A DNA stretch of 64,000 nucleotides from positions 111,234,234-111,298,233 of the forward strand of contig NC_135722.1 of NCBI RefSeq assembly GCF_964656455.1, in the 5' to 3' direction. This document shows, piece after piece, positions 1-11,524 of this stretch; the first letter of the stretch is position 1, and each line of letters opens with the position of its first letter. A program made the position numbers and the translations under genes. The stretch comes from Halichoerus grypus (taxonomy: Eukaryota; Chordata; Mammalia; Carnivora; Phocidae). Below the pieces are notes generated by a model that was not told the DNA's origin, made no database searches, and saw only the letters and a program-made list of their open reading frames with translations.

Positions 1-349
1 GACTTCCACCTCACGGAAGGCAGCATACTCATTATAATAATTCATAATCGTCACTCTTCCTATTGGTAAAAATGTGCTCAGGAGGTGCTTTTTGTCATCA
101 CCTGCTGTGTAAATGGTCAGAAGGAGTAGTTTTATGTTCTAAGAGAAGCACTCGCAGCTCGTAGAACACCCTAGGAGTAGTTTAACAACATACATTGGGT
201 TGAAGAAGTTAAGTTGCTTGGGAGGGCAATTGTTAAAAATTCATTAAATTCATTAAATTCATAACATTCATTTTTACAAAGGAAATAAAATATTCCAAAA
301 TGAAAATTGTGCCTCTAAGATTCACAAGTTTTAGGTGGAAAGAGCACGT

Positions 350-960
350 CTCCGGACGCCCTGCAGCAGGCCCACTGGGCTCCGGGGTCTGTGGGCTGTC
401 TCTGCGGGCGCAAGAGCCTCAGAGGTAGGAGCGTGTTACCCTCGTTCTCCCCCCCCCGCCCCGAGCTCGCAGAGTGCCTGACCAGTGTGATGACCGACGA
501 AAACAAAACATCAGACAGCTACGGCTGCCCAAAAGAGGAAGCTGTAGATTTTGGACGGGATAAAACTTGGGCTGGATAAGCCTTCCCAGAGGGGACAGCA
601 CTGAAGTCCAGCGTGGAGGAGGAGCAGGAGAGAGGCCAGCAGGAGGGCAGGTCCCGGAGGGCCAGGGCGGGGAAGGGCAGGGGGTGGCGGGACGTGGGGA
701 GTTCCTGGGAGACCGATCTGTGGCTCTGGGCTGTGTGAGCGACGTGCGGGGGAGGAAGGGTGTTGAGTGCGTCATGGCCAAGGTGATGGGTAGCCCTGGC
801 CAGAGAGCGACGCGACCTGTTCATACTCGCGCCGTACAAAGATTGTTCTGGTGATGGTGTGAACGGTGCGCTGGAGACAGCACATCTGGAGCCAAGTCGC
901 CATCCGTTCTTGACCAGGACACACTCAGGAGCGAAGAGTCGTGACGGATCTGAGGTGCAC
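350..960. promoter_or_regulatory. CpG-rich segment downstream of CEP126 exon 10
   Basis: Roughly 50 CpG dinucleotides are visible by eye in about 600 bp, far denser than the flanking AT-rich sequence. Several G-runs and short GC-box-like strings (GGGGCGGG variants near 665) are present. No SINE or LINE signature overlaps it. Open frames on both strands are short and mutually inconsistent, so I do not call a gene. It could be a small CpG island or promoter of an unannotated transcript, or simply a GC-rich relic. Confidence 0.4.
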
Positions 961-2852
961 TTATTATTAGGAGGGTTTATTGCCTGGGGCTACGGGAGAA
1001 TGAGAAGCCTGGAAATCTGGAGGACAAAGGTGTCCTCAACTGAAATAAGAATTACAAAAGGTAGAAGAGATTTTGGGAGGAACAGGGGAAAGGGCCAATC
1101 CTGGCTCTGCCACTGAACATTTTTCAGACTTGAGAAAATTACTTTATGTCCCTCACTTAGATCACACAAGAGAATGTGTGAAACCATTTGGCCAAGTACT
1201 TCTCAGGGGCAGGAACCCCATAATGGGCTTCCTTTGTTCTCTCTAATTATATCTCAACAATATTCAGTTGCCACCAAAGAGGATTAATTGATTAAATATT
1301 AACATTCACCAAAGGACTTTGGAAAAACTCCAGAAATAGTGGTATTTTATTTTATGGAGCATAAAATCTTGCTTCAGAATACTAAAAAAAAAGTTTCAAG
1401 TTCAAATAAATCACCTCATTTTATTGCAGTCTGAAAAAGGGAGATGATCTATATTCAAAGACCATGTATAAAAAAATCACAGTCTCAACCAATATTTTCA
1501 AGTATTTAGTATGTGCTAGTTTCTATGAAGTGAACAGGTAAGTGGAAAAACAGCCTCAACAATATAGTTCCAAAGATTAATCATGTAAGAAGACAGCTCA
1601 CGAAAATTCCTATGGAGTGTAAGTACAAAACCAGCGATACTGCAGTACTACGTCCAGGGGAAGGTGTGGTCAACATCGGCCACACTGGTTGTGGAGGGCT
1701 TCATGGGGGAAGTGTCATTACGTTGGCACTTAGAAGGGCTGGATTAGGGCAACAGAGCGAAAGCATAGCTAGTGCGGTTCGGAACTGGGCGCGAACACCA
1801 GCAAAACATGAGCAAACCATGGAGGCGGGATAGAGTATTGCAGACTTGGAGGACAACCAGGAGACTGGCTTGTCTGGAACCCAAGCTTCATCGTGTAAGA
1901 AGAGACGCAGGTGGGACTACGGGCTGCTACAAATCAACGGTAGAGTGAGTCCTACTAGTTACAAGGGAAAGTCATGCTCTGCATGTAGCTTGCACTTAAG
2001 TATTTTGAGGACTGCTTCCTTTTTTTGAGACAATGTGAACAGATAAGATGATCATAATAGAGGCAGTAATGATGTGGCACACTGAGCTGTGGGTCGCGGG
2101 AACTGTACCACAGGTCTGTGCTAAGTGCTTTCCAGGAGCGACTGCCTCCCAGAACCCTCACAGGTGCTCTCAGGGGATGATGATGGCTAGGAGGAAACAG
2201 GACAGGGTGGGCTGGATTCTGGTCCTCTGAAACCTCAGAACAGCGCTGGCTCTAAGCCCAGTTGGCTGATGCCTGAGGCGTGAGAGATGCTGAAATGACT
2301 CCTGCTCAAAATTATTCCTAAATCCCACCAAAATCCCACTACTAGAAATTCACCAGAGTTCTTTCCAGATATTGTTTTTAAATGATTTAAATGGTTTTAA
2401 ATCTTCCTGAATGATTAAAAAAAATGATAAGTCATCTTTTAAAATTCATGCTAAATACCTTAGCATGAATGAATATATCAGTTCACTTTTCTGCCTAAGA
2501 GGAGAAACCCAAATCAACACCACCAAACTCTGTGGGAGAAAAAACACAAAGGGCAACAGAATTGGGGAAATACACAAAAACCAGCAACAAAAACACGCAT
2601 GTGGGCATGCAGGGTGGTGGATAAGTATATAAACTTCACCCAGGTTGTGAATTTTCCAGAGAGATGTATAATTTTTGAGACTTAAACATAAATTCTCAAA
2701 TCTTAAACCAATGGCATTTGAGTTTTCTGTATTGGGGTACCTGGTAGATTTATTACATAATTAATGTTGCTCTGCTGAGAAATTCAGTTCCTGAGTTAAC
2801 GACATAATGCATGTAAATTATAACGCTGGACACATATGACATACATTATCAT
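961..2852. other. Non-coding flank, nothing recognised
   Basis: Mixed-composition sequence without a recognisable repeat or conserved exon. A CpG-containing unique patch lies near 1600-1830. A possible acceptor at 2407-2408 on the minus strand opens a short frame (see findings), but it does not resemble the expected CEP126 C-terminus. Confidence 0.4.
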
Positions 2853-2869
2853 TGGGAAACAAAAATCTT

Positions 2870-3070
2870 TTTTTTTTTTTTAAAGATTTTATTTATTTAT
2901 TTGACAGAGAGAGACACAGCGAGAGAGGGAACACAAGCAGGGGGAGTGGGAGAGGGAGAAGCAGGCTTCCCGCTGAGCAGGGAGCCTGATGTGGGGCTCG
3001 AACCCAGGACCCTGGGATCATGACCTGAGCTGAAGGCAGACGCTTAACGACTGAGCCACCCAGGTGCCCC
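2870..3070 (-). mobile_element. Carnivore tRNA-Lys SINE
   Basis: Minus-oriented copy: poly-T, TTTATTTATTT, purine-rich middle, and the reversed head CTGAGCCACCCAGGTGCCCC. Flanked by a perfect 17-bp target duplication TGGGAAACAAAAATCTT (2853-2869 and 3071-3087), indicating a fairly young insertion. Confidence 0.95.
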
Positions 3071-3859
3071 TGGGAAACAAAAATCTTGTAAGTTCATATG
3101 GGTATGAAAACATTGGGGTGGAAAGGTAAAATAAAATAAAAAACATTAATAAAAACCTTACTTTCCACATCTCCAAGCCCACAAATATTCCTGAATAGAT
3201 ATTCCTGCCATTACGTGGAGAGCACTAGGCTGTACCACAAGGGTCCTGACAAAAACAAGGCAGCTTTGGTGGTCTCCTGTGTCATATACAGAAAGTATAG
3301 GAATATGATTACAAATTGCCTTTCTAGAACATACATATTAAATAATTTTACTTATTTGGAAATTGTGATGGAGACACAGGAACAAATTTTGACAGCTTTC
3401 CAAAGACCAGGTGATGGGGATTAAAGACTATACTTATCATGATGAAAACAAAAGACCAAAAAGTATCTAAAGCCCATTCACTTTATTCCTAGGGGAGGCA
3501 CTAAGCACTTATTTATTGGTGCTTTAACCATAACTCTAAAAGCTTGGACATCCATCTTCTGGACTCAAAATAAATTATAAGCAGCTAAATAGAAAATCTG
3601 AAGGAAGATACAGGTAGAATCAAGCAGGTGATAAAATGAAAACAAATGGCTCTAAGAACACAAACTTTGAAACTTTGCACCCACCATAAATGTTAACCCA
3701 TATCTAATGAGAAAACCATCAGAAACCTCCATATCATGGGACAGTCAACAAGACACCTGGCCCAGACTCTTCGGAGGTGTCAGAGTGCACGAAAGATTGG
3801 AGAATGAAGAGATGAGACATCCATGTACAATGTATAATCCTGGGCTGCATCCTGCATCA

Positions 3860-4059
3860 TTTTTTTTTTTTTTAAAGGTTTTATTTATTTATTTGAGAGA
3901 GAGAGAATGAGAGACAGAGAGCATGAGAGGGAGGAGGGTCAGAGGGAGAAGCAGACTCTCTGCCGAGCAGGGAGCCCGATGCGGGACTCGATCCCGGGAC
4001 TCCAGGATCATGACCTGAGCCGAAGGCAGTCGCTTAACCAACTGAGCCACCCAGGCGCC
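3860..4059 (-). mobile_element. Carnivore tRNA-Lys SINE
   Basis: Minus-oriented full copy with poly-T and the ACTGAGCCACCCAGGCGCCC head. Target duplication (C)TGCATCCTGCATCA at 3845-3859 and 4060-4074; the target itself contains a short internal repeat (TGCATCC). Confidence 0.95.
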
Positions 4060-4329
4060 CTGCATCCTGCATCAGAGAAGACATTTTGTTTTGAACTGGG
4101 GAATTCTGAATATGGAGTGTGTATCAATATTAATTTACTTGGGTGTGATGATGGTGCTGTGGTTATGCAGGAGAATGTCTGTTCTTAAGAGAACATGTAC
4201 GCTTAAGTATTTAGTGTGAAAGTATCATCATGTCTATAACTGACTTTCAAACAGCTCACTGAAATGTACGTTTGTGTGTGTATATGTATGAATCTCTCTC
4301 CTGTCCTTTTGTCTTCTATTTATTCTATT

Positions 4330-4364
4330 CTTCCATCCATCCATCCACCCATCCTTCCATCTAT
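4330..4364. repeat. (CCAT)n microsatellite
   Basis: Imperfect CCAT/TCCA tetranucleotide run in otherwise unremarkable intergenic sequence. Confidence 0.8.
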
Positions 4365-6087
4365 CGGATAAAGCAAGCATGACAAAATGTCAACAAACAG
4401 TAAATCCAACTGAAGAGTAAAAAAGAATAAAAATAGTAGAAAAAGGGCAAACAAGACTAAAATGTTCAAATCCCCACGCAGAACATGCAAATGAAACAAT
4501 TCTGATGGGGGAGGGGGCCGTTTAAACCGGCAGTTAGTGATTCTGTGATTGTATACCATTTCCCCGGAGAATAAATGGAAGGCTTCTGACCTATGTCAGT
4601 GATGATAAAGTAAGAAGAGTGACATGTTTGGAGATAAAGGGACTAGAGAAAGCTCATGGTTACCAACTGTCGTAAGGTGTGTGAAAGATCTAAGATGAAA
4701 GTGATGCCAAGCCTATCAGCGGTCCTTCATCTACACAAGTAACTCTTCCGTTAGGAGTCAGAGGCTGCGTGGCATAAGGCCACGGCGCACCGACGTGCAC
4801 AGCGGAGCGCTTTGCTGAACACGCGACCTTCTCTCCTTACTGAGCAGTATTTACAGCTGGTGCCCCGTTAGCTGTCTGGGGTCAGCACACAGTTTTCAGG
4901 TTGAGCTCAAGTGTAGAGAAGGATGATCTCCATCACCGCGGGTATGATCACTCAGGTGAGGTGAGAACCGTTTATGTTATAAATAACAGAAAACTGTCAC
5001 AAATTCAGACACACAAAAATTATCACTGCAAAAATTACATAAGTTTCTGAATTGGTGGAGATGAAAACTTGGCAAAAAGCCACACTGGCATGTGGGCAGC
5101 TACCGTGCACGCATCTGTCAGGGGCCAAAGTGACAGACACCACGGGAGCTGTACCACTTGCCGCAGCAGGAAGACCGTTTCCGAGAACCGTCTGCCCAGA
5201 GGGAAATAAAAAGCTTCACGAGGGCGGGGGCAGCCTCTTTGTCGTTACTTACCACCATACCCAGGACATAGCAAAAATCTAAATCATTGTGTTTATGTGA
5301 CAGCAAGTAAGAAATGGAGTAGACTTGTGTAGTCTTATTTTTTCCCGTCCAGATTTCAGAACTGAGCAAGCATCCAGTTAGTTCTCTAACAAAACGCTTC
5401 CTTGTCAAACACCCACGTTGAGGACAGTGAGAGTACAGGTAGCATCTTAGTCTCAGACGCCCTTTCCACAGACCTGTCTCTGGTCACCTATGGCCACTAG
5501 GATCTCTTCCTTCTGTGAATTCCTAAGGCTGTGCTGTCCACACATGGTCTCAAGTCATATTACAGTGATTGGTATACACTCTCCATGAGCTCTTTCTCCC
5601 TGTTAGATTGAAAATTCCTTAATGCAATAAATTACCATTTATATGTGTATCTTTACCAGAACTCAGTTGTCAAGGCAAAAAATAAAAAAAATTCCAAATA
5701 ACAATGTCTAGTTTTGAACTTTGAAGACCTGAAAGGGATGGGAGCAAGGGTGGGATCATTACCAAGGTAAAATTCTTGACAATTTTCCAATTAGGCTACA
5801 CACCCAAAATTATTATCTGGGGAGTAGTACACTCACTGATCCCTGTTGCTGTTCCCATGAATGATGAAATACTCTGGGTGTAAAAAAAAAAACCTCTATA
5901 TTCTGATCTTTTTAAGTGAGAAGATATTTGCTGATTCTAACAAAACAGATCATAATTGAAAGTTAACTGGGGAGGAAAACTCTCCAAAAGCCAAACTCAA
6001 GAAAAATTAATTTCAATACAGGGTGCTTACATGTGACATCATGACATTTCCTAAAAGGAGAAAAAAAAAGCTTCTTAAAATACTTAC
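4365..6087. other. Flank below exon 10; L2-like remnant at about 5440-5670
   Basis: Mostly unique sequence. A locally CpG-enriched patch lies near 4770-4870. The stretch around 5570-5670 (CTCCATGAGCTC, then AATGCAATAAATTACC) resembles the 3' end of an old L2 LINE on the plus strand. No exon is called, and the expected CEP126 terminal exon was searched for here without success. Confidence 0.4.
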
Positions 6088-6152
6088 CAGAAGTGGTATT
6101 ATTTGTAAGGTGTTTTTGATGGATGGATTCTTGCAAATGGCTTCTTGTACAT
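6088..6152 (-). CDS. CEP126: CEP126 coding exon 10 (penultimate)
   Basis: This 65-nt exon follows TCTTTCAG, completes the tyrosine codon begun in exon 9 and reads YVQEAICKNPSIKNTLQIIP then LL, ending in phase 0 before the consensus donor GTAAGT. The match to human YIQESICKNPSIKNTLQIIP leaves little doubt. In human roughly 14-15 more residues, Lys/Arg/Glu-rich, follow in the last exon. I could not find a convincing counterpart between position 1 and 6087, so it may lie below position 1 or have diverged. Confidence 0.92.
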
Positions 6153-6698
6153 CTGAAAGAATTATGCCATGACACAAAAACAATTTAGTTATGTATTTGA
6201 CTGAGAAGAATGACTAAAGAATCAGATACTAAATTCTGGTATGTCAAAATATTCAAAATCAAGTTAAGAGTCTTTTTTCTATTGTCCCAGAGACAGTGTT
6301 TATACTTATATTAGGTAGGAAACAGAAGTAGTTTGGTTAAAAACAATGACATAAAACTTAAGTTGATAAGAAGGAATTCCTAATACTTTGACTATTCTAT
6401 AATGATCTTTATTCAAATACTGGGTTTTCATTTCTTTCCATTTGTCTTTCTTCTTCTTCTTTTTTAAACCGAAAGGAAATTCCATTCTTGTGAGTATGCC
6501 AGGAAAGAGGAGACGCTTATTAGCTAGTAAGGCACAAAAGCTGAGGGACTTGTCACCTCTTGCCTTTTCAGTGTTTGGGCTTCTGTCCATACAATAGCAG
6601 CAAGGGTCCGGGCAAAAGGAAAGAACAAACAAACAAACAAACCCAACAACCTTCAAGCAGAATCCTTTATGTGAAGCATGAAAGTATCTAATAGGGAA

Positions 6699-6724
6699 AT
6701 ATATATATATATTATATATATATT
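6699..6724. repeat. (AT)n microsatellite
   Basis: Dinucleotide run at the tail side of the SINE at 6725-6899, a common place for tail-derived microsatellites. Confidence 0.8.
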
Positions 6725-6899
6725 AGAGAGAGGGAGAGAGAGTGTACGTGTGAGTGGGGTGAGGGGGAGAGGGAGAGAGAGGATCCTCAGGCAGAGTCCA
6801 TGCTGAGTGAGGAGCCTGATGGCAGGCTCAGTCTCAGGACCCTGAGATCACAATCTGAGCTGAAATCAAGACTTAACTGACTGAGCCACCCAGGTACCC
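6725..6899 (-). mobile_element. Carnivore SINE, older copy
   Basis: Minus-oriented, more diverged copy ending TGACTGAGCCACCCAGGTAC. It lies in the intron between exons 9 and 10, directly beside an (AT)n tract at 6699-6724 that probably derives from its A-rich tail. Confidence 0.85.
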
Positions 6900-7067
6900 C
6901 TGCTCAAATACATTTTTTTAACTGTTATATATTTGATTTAAGTAGCTAATAATCTGGATACATTTTGTATTTTTATTTCCAATTTTTAAATTAAATTAAA
7001 TTTTAAATTACAATTGTCTAAGTACAAAATATAAAATTTCTTACGAAAGCTGTTCTTCCACACTCAC

Positions 7068-7277
7068 AGTATAAGCTCTCATTGAGACGACTGAGGGACT
7101 GTAGGATCTTCTGCTCCCCAGCTGAGAGTGCAGAGATGTCGAATGGCTGGGTCTTATTTAAAGCCAGATTTGGTTTCTGTAGCTGCTTGCTATTCATGAC
7201 AGTGAGAATTTCATCCTCAGGCACTGAAGCTTTCACTAGGCTTTCAGCCATCAAAAACTGTGAAGTACTATCTGAAA
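7068..7277 (-). CDS. CEP126: CEP126 coding exon 9
   Basis: This 210-nt exon follows the acceptor CTGTAG and reads (V)SDSTSQFLMAESLVKASVPE, then DEILTVMNSKQLQKPNLALN and a C-terminal part with LSAGEQKILQSLSRLNESLY. It ends one base into a tyrosine codon before GTGAGT. The final 25 residues look helical and amphipathic (leucines spaced three to four apart). The match to human CEP126 is clear. The plus strand also has a long chance frame across this exon, which is a shadow. Reading past the donor produces Cys-Glu-Cys and runs into intron, so the donor is needed to reach exon 10. Confidence 0.94.
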
Positions 7278-8870
7278 CTACAGAAACTTTACATCAATTA
7301 TTCTTTGATCCCTTTTTGTCTTTGGGATCTTCCCACATACCTACTTAACTGACATGCGTCTGTATGTATTCATTTCACAAATAGAAACCCAGTAAATCTT
7401 CTGTTACTTTGCATTTTATTTATCAGGATTATCTGTATCTAGCATTTTCCCATCCCTGATTAAAAAATAGAAATTCAAAATGATGGCAGGGAGGCAATGA
7501 AAACCCCTAGCATGTTACCTGAGCTAAAGGAAAAACACATCACCTTTAGACTGTTTGTGTTGTGTTTTTGTTATCCATTGGTAATTCAAAGAGAAGATGA
7601 AGTAGATTGTCTTTATAATGACAATTAAGATAAGTTATGAATAAAAGAGTAAAATAAAAGGAAAGGAAAGTTAGAAAATGAGTGACAGGCTAAACAGAAC
7701 TGACTGCCTAGGAACAGACCCATGAAGACACAAGAATTTAACATCTGATCAAAGAAGCATCAAAGTCTTGAGGGAAGGGAAAGATGACTCAATAAATTAG
7801 TTTACTGCTTATAAAAGAATCAACTTGCAGTTTTCCTGTACATCATCCACTTAAACAAATTCAAAGGAAATTATTTAATTTAAGGAATGAAACCATTAGA
7901 GCAATCTAGAGGAGACAGAAAGAAACACTCCTGTATTTCTGTATTGGGAAGGTTCTTTGCTTTTAAAAGTAATGGAGAAATCACTAAGTAAAGACTAAAA
8001 GACATGTTTATTTAAAGGGCAGTCTTCCCTAATAGACTAAATTTTTGAAAGGCAAGACTTTTGTGTGTTTTATGCATTACTGTATATCCAAAATCTAGTT
8101 GTAGGCAGGAAATTAGCTCTCAATCACTTGTTGAATGAAAAAATTAATTCTAAGTATAAACATATAAGTGGAATAAAATGCAAATAATAAAGTAATAAAA
8201 ACATTTGCAACTAATATGAAGAATAGAACCTTGATATTTAAAGAATTTGCAGAAATCAGTAAGGAAATACCAAAACTCCAATATCTACTGGGGAAAACAA
8301 TACAAAGGACCAATTCATCAGAAGTAAAGACACATACAAAAATAATTAAGCATATTATTAATAAAAGATAAACAATTCAAAACTAATAAAACACAATTTC
8401 TTTGCCTATCATGTAAGCAAATCATAGAAATAATTCTACCTCAAGTTGGCATACATCTCAGAAAAGTTTTAAACGTTATTTCTCAGGAAAATACTTTGGA
8501 ATCTGCATAAGGAGCTATAACAATGCTTATTTCTTCTGATCCAGTATTCATTTAATACACAGAGTTTCGTTCAACAAATATTTATTAGGTGCCAATGGCA
8601 TGTCAAATAGTGTAATTGTGATTCCTGGAATCTTTGTCTTATGGAAATGATTGAAAAGTCAGGAAAAAGCTTCATGTAGAAAGATGTTCAATACATTATT
8701 ACTTAGAATAAACAAACCTGGCAACAGTCTAAATGTGCAGGACAAGGGGCTCGAATCCCACTTGGGGGCCTACCTGTCACGTAGTATGTATGTACTTGGG
8801 AAAACACACGTAACAAAAAATGAAATCACTGGGAACAAAGTTCAGAGAAAAATTTTAAACCGAAACATAC
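7278..8870. other. Intron 8-9; L2-like remnant at about 8030-8130
   Basis: AT-rich intron. Around 8030-8130 the string TTGTTGAATGAA with upstream AAAGGCAAGACTTTTGTGTG resembles an L2 3' end on the plus strand. Around 8570-8600 CAACAAATATTTATTAGGTG is another ancient interspersed-repeat motif. Nothing coding seen. Confidence 0.4.
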
Positions 8871-8946
8871 CTTCTTCAACATCAGAAGTACCCCTCGTAG
8901 TGTGTTTTGGCTCACTTGAACTTAGCTGGACACTTTGCCCAAAATT
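8871..8946 (-). CDS. CEP126: CEP126 coding exon 8
   Basis: This 76-nt exon follows TTTTTGTAG and reads NFGQSVQLSSSEPKHTTRGT then SDVEE, leaving one base of a valine codon before the donor GTATGT. It was found by walking the minus strand for the sequence expected after exon 7, and it is too short to stand out as an open frame. A GT inside it (GGTACT, near 8887) was rejected as the donor because only the more distal GTATGT gives the correct phase and keeps the conserved EE residues. It is short and Ser/Thr-rich with no recognisable domain. Confidence 0.9.
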
Positions 8947-9269
8947 CTACAAAAATATAATATTATCTCAGAATAGATTTCCATATTTAAATATTCACGA
9001 TATCCATTTATTTAAAAAAAACATGTGCATTCTACATAGTTTCAGTTATCACTGCTCATGTAACCTGTATATTTTCTTTTTCTTGCAGCAGAAATCAAGA
9101 CTTACGGGGATAAGGCCTTTCTAGGGTACCTGAAATTTTAAAAAATGTTTTATGTCAATTTTGGAAAATTTTCAGGTTGCAGTGTTCCCTTGGGTCTTTG
9201 GAAGAGGGAAGTAAGGTGCTACTTAGAGGAACAGCAACAACCTACCTTCAGGTTCATGACCCAGCTGGT

Positions 9270-9565
9270 TTCTCACCGCAGGGGCCGAGCCTCCCACGCG
9301 GACTCGTGCCGAGGCCGAGACTTGCGCAGAGCCGTGAGCGGGCACACTCCGCGCTCTGCGGGCCGGCTGCGCTGCCGCGTGCCCGTGCTCGGCGGGTGGC
9401 CCCACTGCCCCTGACCGCCCTGTCCCGGGCCTGCGCTCGGCCGGCCCCAAGAGTCGCTGGCGCAGGCGTGAGCGAGAGCCCTGCCGCCCTTGCCCCCATG
9501 GCCTCGCCCGGCCTCCCCTGGAGATGGAGGGTCCCGGCGGGGAGACGCAGTCCTGGCACGAAGTG
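9270..9565. promoter_or_regulatory. Intronic CpG island, candidate promoter
   Basis: A compact GC-rich island sits in the intron between exons 7 and 8. I count about 34 CpGs in roughly 290 bp by eye, against almost none in the flanks. It contains TGGCGCAGGCGTGAG near 9458, close to an NRF1-type site, and several GC boxes. No SINE or LINE hallmark is present. Frames are open on both strands (up to 171 codons) but this follows from base composition. CpGs this dense usually survive only where the germline is unmethylated, suggesting a promoter for an alternative or antisense transcript. A GC-rich retrocopied 5' UTR is an alternative. Confidence 0.6.
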
Positions 9566-10493
9566 GGACCCTGCTCCTCCCACCTTTCCTGGCTCTCTCT
9601 CGGATTCTCTCCACGTGGAAGAACGATAAAACACATTTCCCAAAACAAGGTGACAGGGGCCATCGCTATAGTGACTGCCCCGCTGCGGAGGCTCTTTAGT
9701 TAAAATATAAAACAAAACAAAACCCCCCAAATCAAAACAAAACAAGAGGGCTGAAAAACTTAAACTCAAAATCTTGAATTTTGATTCGGGAACACTGACC
9801 TACTCTAAAGGTAACGAGACCGTGGAAGATGTTTAAGCAGGTGTGTGAATGGAAGGCGGACATGGGGCTTCTGGAAAGAAAAACACACGTGGGCTCGAAA
9901 CCAGGGAGACAGTGTGCAAAGGGGCACACCCGGACAGAGGAAGACCCCGAAAGACAAAGATGAATTTAGAGAGCGCACTCCTCAGGAGCACTTCAAGTTT
10001 AGTTCATTTTTGTTGTTGTTATAACAACTATATATTGCTTTAGCATTTAAAATCATTTATACAAATAAACCCTTGTTCACTTGACAGATTCTGAGATGCT
10101 TGATGTGAACAACATGGGGCTTGAGAGGAAGGCCTTCCTAGGCAGTACTGTACCTTCGGGAAGGTGGGTCTGTGAGTGAGTGCTGGGCTATTAAGCATTA
10201 AGAATAGCATGGTCACGGGGCAGCTTTATTTACATCGTACAGAACTAAATGACGTTGGTCTTGCTGTTAAGAATATATCATGGCTGATTTTCCTCCACAG
10301 TAAAAATCTTATCTATATAAAACAATAGTTCCTACAATATACAAATAATAGAATCCTCAACTCATAAGTCGGATATAAATTCTTCATAAGGCACTCTATT
10401 TCACTGCTATCAAAAATCGGAAGTGTTACTTAGAGTAGAAATTCCAAGTGAAATGCTATTTACTCATCCCTCTAGATGTTTTAATAGTTATTT
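9566..10493. other. Intron 7-8, nothing recognised
   Basis: Unique AT-rich intron after the CpG island, with a short A/C-rich low-complexity patch at about 9700-9750. No exon or clear repeat. Confidence 0.4.
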
Positions 10494-10640
10494 ATTTTTT
10501 TGGATTTTATTTACTTGACAGAGAGACAGAGAGAGACAGAGGGCAAAGAGGGGGAGCAGGAGAGGGAGATGCAGGCCTCAATCCCAGGACCCTGGGATCA
10601 CGACCCGAGCCGAAGGCAGATGCTCAACCCAGGCGCTCCT
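10494..10640 (-). mobile_element. Carnivore SINE with internal deletions
   Basis: Minus-oriented copy that lacks two internal pieces: about 35 nt around the usual GAGCAGGGAGCC block, and about 10 nt of the tRNA-like head, so that CTCAACCCAGGCGCTCC replaces the normal CCGACTGAGCCACCC stretch. Otherwise typical. Confidence 0.85.
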
Positions 10641-11411
10641 GATTTAATATTTTAAATTCAATCCTTGGATGAGGTTAGATGTCCAGAAAATGTCATATTT
10701 AGGTCACGTTTACTTAGCTCTTATGGGATTACCTCCACTAATTTTAAAATGACTTTTATTAAGCTTCTGACTTTTACTGAAGATCTCTATCTCAAACAGC
10801 CATATGAAACTCCTGATTCGTCTGCTGTTGACTATGAAGAGGTGTCCATCCATTCTGAGCTCCAGGTGCCCACAGAGGGGCCTCAGGGGGGCAGTCTCTT
10901 CCTCTACTGCACCTCAAACACCATCATTATCAGTGACCCCTGAGAACCATACACCCCATCCTATTTTCCTTTTGCCGTATCTTCCAGGAAGCTCAGATCC
11001 ACAGAGGATATTTAAGCACAAGAACTTGACTAGTCTTTATGATTAACACACTTACTTCCTCTATCCAGGGCTCTCAGTTACTTTTCTGTTTTTCTTTTTT
11101 TATGTATACTTAGAAACTTTGTTGCAAATAACATGTATAAATAATAAAGAAAAGAATAATGGTGATTTGTTAAGGTTGGTTGAAAATCTTCATTAGTAAT
11201 TGATCATATAGGCAAAGAGAATATAGCAAACACGTCTAGTACAGTAAGTTCCTAGGGTAGAGATTCCTGTGCTGCTGCTTAATGACCTTGGCATATTTAT
11301 ATTTATGTTGTGGTCCGCACTTCATAGCAAAAGCACAGTCCTTTGAGAACATTCTGTTTTCCAAGCAATTTTTCACTACTGAATAGACATTGTTACTAAC
11401 ACCGTACTTAC
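10641..11411. other. Intron 7-8 flank of exon 7, nothing recognised
   Basis: Unique sequence. A short frame at 10665-10943 on the plus strand has no recognisable product and is treated as chance. Confidence 0.35.
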
Positions 11412-11524
11412 GTTCATTTGCTCATTGCACTTCTTTCCTGCAGATCGAGAGTTTTGTCTTTTCTGTTCTAAAAGGCTTCTCTGCTTATTTTCAACAATTC
11501 GCTTTCTTCTTACAACAGTAGAGC
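11412..11524 (-). CDS. CEP126: CEP126 coding exon 7 (basic segment)
   Basis: This 113-nt exon after TTTAAG completes the glycine codon started by exon 6 and reads STVVRRKRIVENKQRSLLEQ, then KRQNSRSAGKKCNEQMN, ending in phase 0 before the consensus donor GTAAGT. It is very basic (Arg/Lys clusters). This fits a microtubule- or acid-binding stretch, but that is inference from composition only. The acceptor has a weak pyrimidine tract, yet both phases fit exactly and the protein matches human CEP126 as recalled. The intron to exon 8 contains the unexpected CpG island at about 9270-9565. Confidence 0.93.

Noticed and set aside
2350..2406. In-phase 18-codon frame after a T-rich acceptor as CEP126 last exon
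   Set aside because: The splice signal looks good but the residues do not match the expected Lys/Arg/Glu-rich end, so it is kept only as a candidate in findings.
5440..5510. Acceptor-like CACAG on the minus strand opening a short in-phase frame (KEEILVAIGD...) as a CEP126 last exon
   Set aside because: Weak pyrimidine tract, no resemblance to the human C-terminus, and the surroundings look like an L2 remnant.
9223..9769. Open frames of 113-171 codons on both strands across the CpG island
   Set aside because: GC-rich DNA with few A/T-rich stops gives such frames by chance. They overlap on both strands, have no recognisable family and no fitting splice structure.
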